Shown piece by piece: positions 50,868 to 62,900 of a stretch of DNA of 64,000 nt. Under the pieces are notes generated by a model that was not told the DNA's origin, searched no databases, and saw nothing but the letters and a program-made list of their open reading frames with translations. The stretch is from assembly GCF_000006565.2 (NCBI RefSeq), contig NC_031473.1:1779441-1843440 (forward strand), given 5' to 3'. Source of the DNA: Toxoplasma gondii ME49. Taxonomy: Eukaryota > Apicomplexa > Conoidasida > Eucoccidiorida > Sarcocystidae. How positions within the stretch are numbered: the stretch's first letter is position 1; every line of letters starts with the position of its first letter. The position numbers and the translations under genes were made by a program.

Positions 50868-53800
50868 ATGCGTCGTCTCTCGCTGCGCTTCTCTGCGCGC
50901 TGCTCAGGTGTGCTCGAGACGCGCTCTGCTCTCCTCTCCCGTCTCGCCTTCTCTCTCGCCGTCTCTCTCGCCTGCTCTCTCGCGCTCTGTCTCGCGCTCG
51001 GGTCTTCCTGGCGCCCTCTGACTCACAACTCCTCTTCATTCCTTCTCCCCTTCTGTGCGGCCTCTCCACACCCTTCGCCATCTTCTCCTCCTTCCTCTTC
51101 TTCTCCCTCTTCTCCTCCCTCTTCTTCTCCCTCTTCTCCTCCCTCTTCTTCTCCCTTTCCGGAGGCCTTTGAGCGAGCGACGCAGTGGGGGGTGTACCGA
51201 CCATCTGCGTTTTTCGCGCTGCGTTCCGCTTCGCATGCAGGCAGCTTCCTCTCCGGTCTCGCCTGGGGCGGCGAGGGTCTGGCGTCTCCCTCGGCGCTGG
51301 CTGCGGCGCTTCGTGGCGACTCCCCAGCGCGGTCCACGTCGTCTTCTCCTCCAGGCCTCGACTCCTTGGAGAGAGAGCGAGCGCGACGCGCGAGCGAGCG
51401 CGTCTTCCACTTCATCAACGAGCAGGACGTTCTGGACTCTCGAGCCTGCGAGAAGAAGGACGGCGCGTCTGGCGAGGTCGCAGATCGGTCCGAGACGCCC
51501 GCTAAGGAGTGCAGGCAGGGAGTCCAGGTCCGGTATCGAGAGCACGACGGGATCTTCTACGGCAGACAGGAGATCCAGCACAGACGGCCTGTGCTCTCTT
51601 CGCACCTGGGCGGAAGTGGAAAGGGGGACCTGGAAGACTTGAAGATCAAAACCACCTTCGTGAAACATCCCGAGTACCCGGACAAAGTCTTCTCGTTTCG
51701 GCTCGCGGCTTCCGTCGAGAGAGGCGAAAAAGCCGAGGCGGCCCGAGCCACCGTCGCCTCGCTCTTCGTCTACTTCGCCTCCGAAGACGAAGACTTTGCG
51801 GTGTCTGTACACCCGGAGACGAGGCGCGAGAGCCAGACCCGGAGACGCCTGTACGTTCTCGGCCGGGGAGACGACGTCGCCGGGGACCTCTTGGCCGTTG
51901 TCGAGACAAAACGCGCAACTCGCAAAGAGAGGACAGCTCACGGGAAGCGCGCGAAGAAGCTCGAGGAGAAAGACAAAGAAAACGACAGAGAAAGAGACAG
52001 AGAAAACGACGGAGACGGCGAAGGGGAACCTGGGGAACTGGGTGTCTTTTTTGGGAGCTCGTTTCTGCCTTCTGCAGCGACAGAGTCATGGGACGCGGGC
52101 GCTCACGTCGAGCGCCTGCTCAGAAAAACGCCGCCACTCGCCCAGGACGAAGAAGCGCTTCGCCGCCTTCCCAACGAGGAGGCGCAAGACGCGAACTTCC
52201 TCGCGATTCAGGTCCTCGGATCCGTTCCGGTGCAACCTCCCAAAGAACGCGAAAGCGAAGAAGATGAGAGAGAAGAAGACGTTGCGGAGGAAGACTCTCT
52301 CGTGGTTGACGTTCACATTTTCACTGGAGGAATTCTCGAGAAGAAAGAATCGCTGGACGCCTCTCCGGTCCAGTCTCTCCAGAGAGAAAACGTCTGCGGC
52401 TTCGACTGTTTGTATTCTCTATCTACCAAAGAAATCGACGAAAAAATACACAGATTCCTCTACACGCCTCCTCTTCTTTCTCCCTCTACTTCTCCGTTGT
52501 CCTCTCCTTTGAGCGATCATTTGTCTTTTCTGGCGCGACTGTATTCGCAGCTCTTCCGCTTGCACCTGTCGTCAACTTTCCCTGGACAAGCGCCGCGCGC
52601 GCTGCGATCCGCGATGATTTCCAATCTCCTGGGAGGCCGAGGCTTCTTTTCTGGAAAACTCCCTGTCTCTCCCGCCACGACGAACAAGGAGACAGAAGAC
52701 GACAAAGAGGCAGAAGATGATAAAGAGACAGACGACGACAAAGAGACAGGAGAGACAGCGGGGCGAGAAGCAAAGTTCCAAGGAAAAGAAGCTAGCAGCT
52801 GGCTGGTTGGAGACGTCGCACTGTTTTCCTTTGTTCCGTCGAGAATGAAGTTCCCGCGGCCATTCCTCTGGGATGAAGGCATGCATGCGCTCGTTGCCCT
52901 TGAGTGGTTTCCCCTCCTCGCAGCGCAGAACATTTTTTCTTGGATGCAGCTTCTCAGAATAACAGACCAAATCTATGCAGGTAGGCTTCACCTTTTTCCC
53001 CAGATTTCCTCTCTTACTCCCATTCGATCTCTCTCTCTCTCGTTCGATCTCTCTCTCTCGTTCGTTCTCTCTCTCTCTCTCGTTCGTTCTCTCTCTCTCT
53101 CGTTCGTTCTCTCTCTCGTTCGTTCTCTCTCTCGTTCGTTCTCTCTCTCGTTCGTTCTCTCTCTCGTTCGTTCTCTCTCTCTCTCGTTCCCTGCCTTGGA
53201 TGCGTGTCTCCTGTTTTCTCTTTTCCTTCCTGCCTGTCTCTTCACTTTCGCGCCCTGTCTGTCTACGTTTCCGCGTCGGGTCTCTCTCGCCTCTTCGCAG
53301 GCTGGCTTCCGAGGGAGGTCGCGTTGAACAGAGAGATGGCTCTCGGCCTGCCTCAAGCGTTTCTGACGCAGTTCCCTGAGGCAGGGAATCCTCCGACTTT
53401 CATTTTCGCGCTCGAGAAGCTGGTGGAGGTTGCAGACGACGCGCGCGCAGCGCCTGCGCATCCTCTCTTTCGCCTTCTCGCGCAAAACCGGCTCCCCTCA
53501 AGGGATGAGGTCACAGCCATTGCGGACCTCGTGCTGTCCATGCCAACAAGTGGAGAACGCGAGAGTGGAGAAGCAGAGCAGATGCCCGACGCGCGCGCGC
53601 CGGGGGGCCAGCCGCGAGTCCGGGAGCCTCGGTCGGAACGTTCCTCCTCTCTGACTTTTAAATTGACTGCCTTAACAGACGGGAGTGGGTCGACTGCTGC
53701 TGCGCTTTCGGCCGCTCTGGCGAGATGCGTCCAGGCTGTTGCCCCGCTCCTCGCGCTGTGGGTCGACTACTACGTACAAATGCACACCACGCTCATCCCG

Positions 53801-54589
53801 GACGCTCCAAATACATCTTCCTTCCCTCCTTCCTCTTCTCGCTCGTCTCCTTCTTCTCCCTCTCCTTCGTCTCTTCTTCCTTCTGCTTTGCACACGCTGT
53901 TGGACGCCCGCCGATATCCTCAGTGGCATGCGTCGCCAGCGTCTGCGCCGGAGAATTCCTTCAGCAGCGGCCTGGACGACTTTCCTCGTCCTCTCCAAGT
54001 CTACGAGAACGGCAAAGAGACGAAACCTCCCGCGGCACACCTCGACTTGCATGCGTGGATGTTGACGCTGCTGAGAGGCGCCGAACGCGTCTGCGAGTTT
54101 GCGGCGAGCCTCCCCGACGGAGGAACTGCGGAGACGAGAGAAACGAACGACGCTCCAGAGGCGCGCCGCAGTCAAGGAAAGGACAGAGCAAGCATGTGCA
54201 GAGAAAGTAGGCGACAGCGAGACGGGAGAGCGCGCGAGGAGAGGTAAAGACGGCCAGGAGAGACAGAGCAGACGCGTGTGTCGGGGGCGCTCGACGGAAA
54301 CAGGGCGAGTCTTGATGGAGCAGACAAAAGGGAAAAAACGCAAGAGAACAGTACAGATCTTTTTCAGGAAACGTCTTCGCGCTGCCCCCATGCGCGGCTG
54401 GACTTTCTTCTCTTCGTCTTTCTTCTTTGCTTCTCCTCTCAGGGTGTTCGACCTTTCTTCCCTACGCGGGCGGCCTCACGCTGTCTCCGCTTTTCTCGCC
54501 TTTTCCTTGTCTCTCCTCGCTTCGCGCCACTGAGCCTATCAACTAAAAACGGATACAAAGCACCTGCGCGCGAACAAAGGTTTAAATAA

Positions 54590-54627
<38 letters not shown>

Positions 54628-55298
54628 GTGCATATAGAGCTTTGTATTCTCTACTGGACAAGTCTGGACATGAATTCGAAACGTGATGTTTTCTGTGTTG
54701 CTTGCCAGCGTATGAACCTGCTCTCGCGGCGCTCATCGTGAAGCTCCTTGGTGTCGATACACCTCAGTCCGTCTTCTCAACTCTCCTCCACGACGCCTCG
54801 TGCTCCCAGTCTCCTTCTGCTTCCTCTGCGTCGTTCTCTGCCTCTTCCTCTTCCTCTTCCTGCAGTGGGAGAGCGCAGCGGCCTTCGGCGTCAAGTCTTT
54901 ATTTCCACCCTGCCGGCATCCTCGTCGACTTCGCTACGAAACAGCCTCTCGTGAAAGCGAAGAGTGACGATGAGGCTCATCGTCTGGTCCCCGTTCCTGT
55001 CTGGCCCTGGCGAGACGACGGCAGGTGAGGGTGTGTTGCGAAAAAAAATCAAACAGCTCGACTCAGGTCGGATTGTCCGCGTGATGACGTCTCCCTGCGT
55101 CCGTCCGTTTATTCATCAATGTATTGATATAGAGAGATAAATGTATGCAGATGTACATTCATGGTCACTAATGTAAAACTGTGTGCATATCTGTACAAAT
55201 CGGTTAATCGGCTCTAGTATGTGTTTTGCCTTATACAAACATACAAATAAATAAATAAATATATATATATATATATATGCGTATAGGTATACGAATGC

Positions 55299-55341
<43 letters not shown>

Positions 55342-56582
55342 GTGTGTTTATGGCATATGACGATGGAGATTTGTTTCCTCTGAGGGTGGCGTTGATCCGT
55401 CGTTTTCCTTTTTTATCTTATGGCGGATATATCTCTGGACGCGCGTCCACAGTATCCTCACCCGTTCGCGCCTCTCCGTGTGGGTTTCTTTTCTTGTGTC
55501 TCCCTCGTCTCTCTGTCTTTATCTTCGTCGCTCTTTTCTTCGTCGCTTCTTCTCTTCTTTCTCGCTTTCGCTCGGTGGCAGCTGTCTGCGCAGAGGGGGG
55601 CGGCGGCGGTTCGCCCCCGCGGTTGGTCAGTCGAGCTTTTTTCGAGCTTGAAATTCAGAGTTTTCTCTCGCGCGCCGCATGTCTGGCTGGTGCCCTCGCA
55701 AGTCACACAAAGTGACTGCCGACTCGCCGAAACGTTTTCACGAAGTTGTGATTGTTTTTCAGGTGCGGGAAGGAGTTTCCGATTTCGACCGGCCGGCCGG
55801 CTGTGTGCAATCCGTTGTCGGAGAGTCCGTGTTGTTCCCCTGCGGGATTCTGTGGAGCTTCGCCTGCCCACTGCTCCTGTAGCTCTTGCTTCCGAACGCC
55901 TGTTCTCACGAACCGGCGCTTCTGGGGATACGAAGGAGTCGGCTCTGCGCCTTCCGCGTACGTAGGCATTCCGTCGCTGCTTCCGCTCGCTCTTGGCCTT
56001 CTTCCTTGGCGCGCGGAGCTTCCTTTTCTCGCCGCTGCGCGGCCTCCAAATCTACCGGAAGCAGAGCAACAGGCGCGGAAGCCAGCAGGGGGGAAGGTCG
56101 AGTCGCGAGGCGAACGCGAGGAAGAAGAAGAAGGAGAGAGGCGAGAGGTGGACAGCCTGCTTCTGCACAGAGTCGTGGAAGTGGGTGAGAACGAAGACCT
56201 TGGTTTGTCGAGTGCCTTCGGCCTCAGGAGTTTGCGGAGAGGAGATGCACTGTACCACGCAGGAAGCGATTACTGGCGAGGCGATGTGTGGGTGCATATC
56301 AGCGCCCTCGTTTTGGGCGGCGTCAGGCGGTTCTATCTGCAGAAACGCAGTGTCCAGCGCAAGCCGCGGCGCAAAGACAGCTCACAAGAGCGAGAGCTCG
56401 CGACGCTCCTCCAAACCTTCTACGACACCCTTCGAAAAAGAGTCCTTGTCACGGTCCAGAGAGAATGGGAGAGAAGCGGACAAATCTTCGAGAGATACAG
56501 CGACCTCGACGGAACCGGCAAAGGTCCGTTCCCCTTCGCCGGATGGACAGCCATGTACCTTCTTCTCCTCACGGAAAAGTAG
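50868..56582 (+). CDS. Mannosyl-oligosaccharide glucosidase (glucosidase I, GH63) with hevein-like Cys module
   Basis: Removes the terminal alpha-1,2-glucose from the N-glycan precursor in the ER lumen. Exons 50868-52980, 53301-54206, 54709-55024, 55763-56582; phases agree, 1,384 residues. The ATG at 50868 begins a short basic segment and one hydrophobic span (about 23-46), a type II ER anchor. Family blocks: QWGVYRPSAFFALRSAS, LSGLAWGG, HDGIFYGRQEI, NLLGGRGFFSG, FPRPFLWDEGMHALVALEW (the Asp in WDEG is the expected acid catalyst, about residue 671), AGWLPREVALN, DYYVQMHTT, FGLRSLRRGDALYH, SDYWRGDVWVHISAL, and a final FPFAGWTAMYLLLL. Charged inserts lengthen it beyond the usual 800-odd residues. 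At about 1112-1154, just before the C-terminal catalytic part, lies an eight-Cys segment (RCGKEF, SPCCSPAGFCG, HCSCSSC) spaced like a hevein-type carbohydrate-binding module. The exon 2 donor (gaaa|gtaggc) was chosen by phase; a stronger donor at 54244 would break the frame. Confidence 0.92.
53014..53195. repeat. (CTCTCTCGTTCGTT)n tandem repeat in glucosidase I intron 1
   Basis: About ten imperfect copies of a 12-16 bp ctctctcgttcgtt unit between donor 52981 and acceptor 53300. The + frame stays open across it, but family fit requires the splice (YAG joined to GWLPRE). Confidence 0.9.
54588..55336. repeat. (TA)n microsatellites in glucosidase I introns 2 and 3
   Basis: TA tract at 54588-54626 in intron 2 and TA/ATAA tracts at about 55245-55336 in intron 3. 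Confidence 0.92.
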
Positions 56583-57845
56583 ATCAGACGAGAGCGGGAG
56601 ACAGAGGGCGCTGCAGAGCAGCGAGAGCAGCTCAGAAAAGAAACAAACGAAACCCAGAGACCGACGCGTCTTCGCGGCTTCGTCGCGAATCTGCTTCTTC
56701 GGTCTTCAAAGGAAAAAACAAGTCGAACTGACTCTGCGTTCTTCAAGCCTTGAGACATCTCTGACGCATGTGCAAGCGAACAGATGCGTCGCTGTCTCGA
56801 GGGCTCTTTTCGAGGAAAACGCTCGATTCTGTCTGAAAACATCTGCCTCGCATGCGTCGATGTGCTGTCTCTGAATCTCTGAACACCGGTGACCTGCCGA
56901 CCTCCCCGAGCTGGAGGGGGGAAGAAGCGTCCTACTGATCTTTGCTCGTGGACCGTGAACGCAAAACGGAAACAATCGTTTTTGCCGTAAAAAAAAGATG
57001 CATGCAATCCCTTTGGATTCGCCGATGCGAAACAAATTGAAGATCGATCACATTCCAGTCGGACGCAACCACGCCCTCTCGGAAGATCAAAACGATGGCT
57101 TTCCTCTAATGGCACGGAAAAACACATATCCACGAATGCACAGGGATATATACATATGCACATATATATATATATATATATATAGTAGTATGTAGATGCA
57201 AGGATATGTATATATACGTATATAGATAAGCATATATATATATATATATGTATGGGTGTATATATACTTGTATGTATAGAAGTGTTTGTACCCGCATAAA
57301 TATACATAATATATATATTTATGTGTAGATGCATTTGTGAGTGAAGGAAAGCTTTGTGTGCCGGTAGGTTGGTTCGTCAGAAGAGAGAGAGAACTAAGAG
57401 GAAAGAAGGGCAATTGTGTCTGCGGGCTCCTCGCTGAGGTCGAGATGCTCCGCGTCTGCTGCTGTTGATCTTTCTTGACATTTCCAAACGTTTGGAGTCG
57501 CGAGAAACGAACATGTGAAAACGGCCTCTGAGCCCCAGAGTAAATGAGGCGCCCTGCAGACTTTTCGCCGCCTCAGCGGCCGACCCTACGCATGTGTAGA
57601 GGCAGGTGCGAGAAGCACAAAACGTTGCATGCACAAAAATGCATGGACATACGTGAAAAATGCATGCAGGGGTGAAAAATGCAAGCAGCCGGCTGATCAC
57701 CTCTACCTCCCTCGGTCTCTTTGGACGAAATGTACATGCAAAAACAAAATAGAAATATTTTTATGTTTGTATAGGCGGCTGCATCTGGAGAGGAGCACCG
57801 TGGAGGTTCGTCGAGTTCGTTTTTTGCGATCGCTTTTTTAGAAGC
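56583..57845. other. Convergent intergenic region between glucosidase I and the COG subunit
   Basis: Two 3' UTRs are expected. A TA/TATG microsatellite cluster occupies about 57145-57325. TGCATGC occurs near 57000, 57626 and 57661. No supported gene. Confidence 0.55.
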
Positions 57846-58873
57846 CTAGAGAGGAGACGGGAACACTCCGAGTTGGCAGAGGACAGCCCAGACGAGAGTG
57901 ACTTCTTCGTCTTCCTTTTCCTTCTCGCTCTTGCACAGGTCTGAAGACGGCGACTCGAGAGCAGCCGCCGCTACCGCCCGCGCTGCCCGGACGCGTTCGC
58001 TGTCGCTCGGAGACTCGCCTTTCGTTTCGTTTTTCTCTCTCGCAAATTTCCTTCGCAAGTGGGCCTCAAATGCGCCAAGGCAACCTAAAGAAGAAGAGTT
58101 CTCATCTGCGTTGTTTTTAATTTCTTCTCTCTTCGCTGCAGAAGGCTCTGCACTTGTTTCTCCCTCTGCCGTCCCCAGCAGGGCGTCCAGGCCCCGGAGA
58201 AGCAAGCCTATCATCCAGGTCGGCCCTCTCTTCCTTTCTTGTCTCACTGCTTCATCCTTCTCCTCTTTCTTCGTTTCGCCCAAGTCTGAGCTTTCGCGCT
58301 CCTCGTCCTTCGTTTGCTGATCCTGCTTGTCTGCTTGCGCGTCGCGAGCTTTCTCGCTGCCTTCCCCTGACTCCGTTTCGAAAAAAAGGAAAGAACTTTC
58401 CTCTTCGGGGTCGTAGCCGAGAGAGCGCGAGAGACTCGCAAGGTACCTCGCGTCTGCCTGGAGTTGCAGGAGCATGTTCTCTCGAAGCTCTCCTCTCTGA
58501 ACAGGTTCTTCTTTTGTGAGGCGCGTAGGGAGGTCCGCCACCAGCAGCGCGCGACAGAAGGATGTGAAAACGACAGAGAGAAGACCCGCAATCAGCGACT
58601 CGTCTGAGCTCTCCACCTGAAAACATGAAAAGGCAAAGCCCCAGGGCCACAGTCAACTGCCGCTCCAGGAAAACACAAAAAATGTACAAGCGAAAAACCT
58701 CGAAAGCTTGTGTCTACAGAGAGAAGACATCGGCAAAAACACAGTCCCTGCTTCAGAAGCCACACACCATTTCCTCCCTCTAGTCCTCAACACCCACAAA
58801 TGTAAAACCTTCACCAACACAAATCTACAAATATACAAATATACATATATATATATATATGTATAAACAGACG

Positions 58874-58905
<32 letters not shown>

Positions 58906-58923
58906 AACAGACGCATACATGTA

Positions 58924-58954
<31 letters not shown>

Positions 58955-59921
58955 ATGTATATTATATTGTTGCTTTTCTCTGTGGATGCAGAAGCGCAAT
59001 GGACGCTTGGCAAATGCCTGCAGGAATGCGCCCACAGATGCGCGAACGCAGCCGAGAAAAGACATATATGTGCACGGAGAAACACCGGAGAAGACGGCAG
59101 GCGCCGAACGAACAGATTTGTGTGTTCGATTTGAATCTGTCAAGAGGAAAATTCGTTTTTCTCGCATTTTTCTGTCGGTCAAGCGTTTCCCGCAGCTGCT
59201 GGTGTTTTTAAGACTTTCAGCCTCTTGCTGTTTCTGCACATCACCTCGGTTTCGCGTTTCTCGGAGCCTTTCGCCCCCGCCGCAGCGACCTCGAGGTGAG
59301 GCAGCAGCTGGAGGAAAAATTCTCCCGCAGCTGTAGAGACACTCGACGGCAGAATGGCCTTCGATTCTTGCCCGTTTATGCTCTCGCGCTGCTCCCTCAA
59401 AAGGCTCTCCGCGCGCTGCGCCGACGAAGAGACCGAAATGGCCCCCCAACAGAGAGGATAGAAACGATGAAGAAAGAGCGAACAGGGTGCTGAACATGCG
59501 AGGAGAACAAGAGCTCTCGACGCATGTCGCAACTTCGTGTACGCTGCGAAACTCGCAGGAAGCACCGAAGGCAGAGGCGGCGCAGAAAAGGAAGAAGAGC
59601 AGGAAGAAGGGAGAAGCGAAGCACTGTGGGCGACGGCGCTCGGCGAAGGATACACGAGGAGGTCAGGGTGTCTGGAGACAAAAAGAGACGAGAGAAAAAA
59701 ACAAGTCCTCTACTGGGCTGGCTGCGCTTGGACAAAACACACACTCTGCCACAAAGATCGTCCGATGTGACTTCAAAAGTCCGTCTCTCCACGTCATCGT
59801 CCGAGTCTGGGCCTCTACACAGAAATACCAAAACTCCGACAACCATGCATGCAACACCCGCATTCATCCAGACAGATACACCTTCCCAGCTTCAACTGTG
59901 CATACGCACATCGGAATGTAC

Positions 59922-59952
<31 letters not shown>

Positions 59953-62900
59953 ACCATATTCGCCTGTGCAGATGCACATCCGCTGATATATATATATATA
60001 TATGTACATGCGTGTAGGCGTCTTTTTGCGCATGCACGTGAAACGGGTGGGCCGAGCAGAGGCACCGTCTGTCAAGGTCGGGGCAGAAGCGTTCAGTGCG
60101 GTGTGCGAGTCGCTCTCGGAAAACCTACAAGTTGGTGAGCTCGCGAAGGTAGACGTTGAAGCGACTGTGGCGGCGGTGGCCTGTCAACGCCTCGTCAAAG
60201 ACCACCGCAGCTCCCTAAAGAATATAAAATACCTTCAGTGCAGCAAGTTCATGAATATATTTATGTATATATATATATATGCTTATATAAGTATATATAT
60301 ATATATAGTATTTATTGATATTGCCACAATGAACAGAGATATAGAAGTAAACATGCATAGGGAAAGAGCTCGAGATGAGTGCGCAGGGAGGTGTGCAGAG
60401 TTCACATGTTTTCGCATCCAGTTATTGCTGTCGGTGAAATGGAATGCATGCTTCCTTTTGTTCTTTCGCCAACTGCTTGCAGACGCAAACGCGAGTCTCT
60501 CCAGCTTTCTGCTTCTTTCACTCCTCTATCCTCTCACGCGAATCCCCTCTCTCTTCCTCATCTCTGTATATATAACTTACGTGTATCGACAAACAAAGAC
60601 ATCCACATATCAACGAATATGTATACATACATATATACATATACACATATATAAATGTATATATATAACTGTATATATATAATATGTTCTATGTACGTCT
60701 CTCAGTCTCTCTCTCTCTCTAAATATATATATATATATATATCAAAGTGTACGCACGTTCTCTCACAGTTTCGCCAAAGGTTTGAGCATCTGGTGTTGTT
60801 TGTCTGTTTGTTTGAGAGAATCACTTACTTGCGCGAGCTTCTGCTGAGCGCTGGCGAAGAGAAGATATTGTTGCATGCACGCGTTGAGGAGGGAGAGGTC
60901 GAAGGGGAGCGAAGTGGGCAGAACGTCGAGAGGAAGGAAGTCGCCCGCGTTTCCTCTCGCGGGCAGATCCCTTTCTCGCTCGCGGTTCTGCGTGTCTTGA
61001 ATGCTCTGGGTCTGAGACAGCAGAGACTCAGAGAGAGAGAGAGAGAGAAGAGTGAAGGAAAGAAGAAAGAGGGAGAAGCCCCCAAAAGCCAAAAAGCCAG
61101 ACGCAAAGCAGAGACACGAGGAGACGCAGAACGAAGCGAACGGAGGACGAGACCGAGCCGACGCGAGCGGAGACAGCGAGAAGGCGTGATGTCCAAGAAG
61201 TCGAAGAGAAAGGACTACGAGGAGCATCGCCAGGGTGAGTTGGTCCGTGCAAGAAGAGAGCAGAAGACCGCGAAAACGAGGACAGCGCGTGCCGAAGAAG
61301 GTCGCAAGCCCCCCATCGAGGGGAGAAACAGAGACGAAGAAGGCCGCCTGCGGTTGGAGTGGGTCAAGCGAAGAGCATGCCGCGGCAGAAGAGAGGCATC
61401 CAGAGAGTGGTAGGTGACGGAGAATCAGAAGGAAAGAGCAAAAGAACGAAGCGAGAAAGAGTCCTCAAATGGTCGACTGAACGAGCGAAAGAGGTTCCTG
61501 ACCGGACCACGAGAGTGCGAGGGAAAACCGCTTTTTATCGGACCTTGTACTGGATGGTGTGAGCGAAGGTCTGAAGAACAGGAGAGAGCGACGAGAGAAA
61601 CTCTGCCACCGCGTCGTCGACGGCCGAGAGAAGACACGGCGCCAGACAGAGGTGGAACGCTCCCGGGGACAGCGCGGCAAGGGCGGGACTGGAGAGACGC
61701 TGCAGTGTGCGATCTAGGCGACCTTCAAGTTCCATGACAACCTGCGAAAGCGATGGTACGCAGAAGGTTTTCGACGCGTCCAAAACATGAAAGTGCATCT
61801 TTTTCTTGTCTCGACATATTCCTCTCGAGTGCCCTCTCTCTGCGCGAGGCATCCTGTGTCTCACCCTCCTTCAATGAGCCTGCAGAGGTTTTTTCTCCAC
61901 CTGGTCAACTTCGTTTCCCCGCTGCTTTCTTGGGCGTTGCTACAAAGCTTCCTCACAACGCGAAAACTAATGGAAGACAGACTCCTGCGTCTTCTTCGCA
62001 CTTCCCTCGCTTCCCTCTCGCCGCTCTCTTCTGCTTCGTCCTTCTCCTCCGCGCGTCTCTCCTTTTTTCCGCCTTGCCTCCTTCTCCTCTTCTTTTCTGT
62101 CTCTCCTGTCTTGGACCGGACCTGCGAAGGAGCCTGTCGCTTGTCGAACGGCCTGACCGACGGCGCGTCTTGCAGGAAGAAGCGTCTCGAGCTCTTCCAG
62201 AGCGCCGCGTTGAACTGCCGGAGAAGCAGGGCAGGGAAGAAAAGACAAGTGGACGAGATCTGAGAAACAGAAGCCCGCAAAGCAGAAAACGAAAAGTCAA
62301 GGAGACGGCGAGGAGGAAAAGACAGTCGGGAGACGGACCTCTGCGTTCCTGAGCAAACAGCTGGGTCCTCCTCGAAGAAAGCACTCGCCTTTGTCTTTTT
62401 CTCCAGGGAGATCAAAGACGCCAGACGAGAGGAAAACGTCAGTCCCAGCTGTCACAGACGAGCAAGACGAAAGCGATCTTCGAGTCGAAGCGCAAACGGT
62501 GCCCGAAGGAGGAAACTGCAGAGCGTGGAGAACATGTCACACATCTGCGCTCTTTCTCCGCACAGTCTCTCCCCTCCTTTAATGAAGACGCTTCTCCGAA
62601 GGTCGCGAACAGGCGTCCGCAGGATTTGGAAGACTCCCTTGTTTGTTGCAGCTTCTCTCCTCAAGACTCCATTGTTCTCTCTCTCTCTCTCTCCCCAGAG
62701 CGTCGAGATGTCTTTGCTCCTCCTTCGCTCCGAAACGTTCGGCGTTTCTGCTCTTTTGGCGCGCGCTTCATCTCTTCAGACTCGGCGCACCTTCGATTTC
62801 CTTTTCTCGTTTTCCTTTTCTCGTTTTCCTCGCTTCTGGATGTCTTTTCTGCTTCCGTTTCTCTCACTTTGCGCCACAGTTGAGGGATGTGAGGTTCGCT

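Noticed and set aside
51036..51941. 301-codon - strand frame opposite glucosidase I exon 1
   Set aside because: Shadow of the GH63 coding exon, whose + frame carries clear family motifs.
52981..53327. Continuation of the glucosidase I frame through the CT repeat
   Set aside because: The frame stays open, but it would insert repeat peptide between AG and GWLPRE; donor 52981 and acceptor 53300 restore the conserved sequence exactly.
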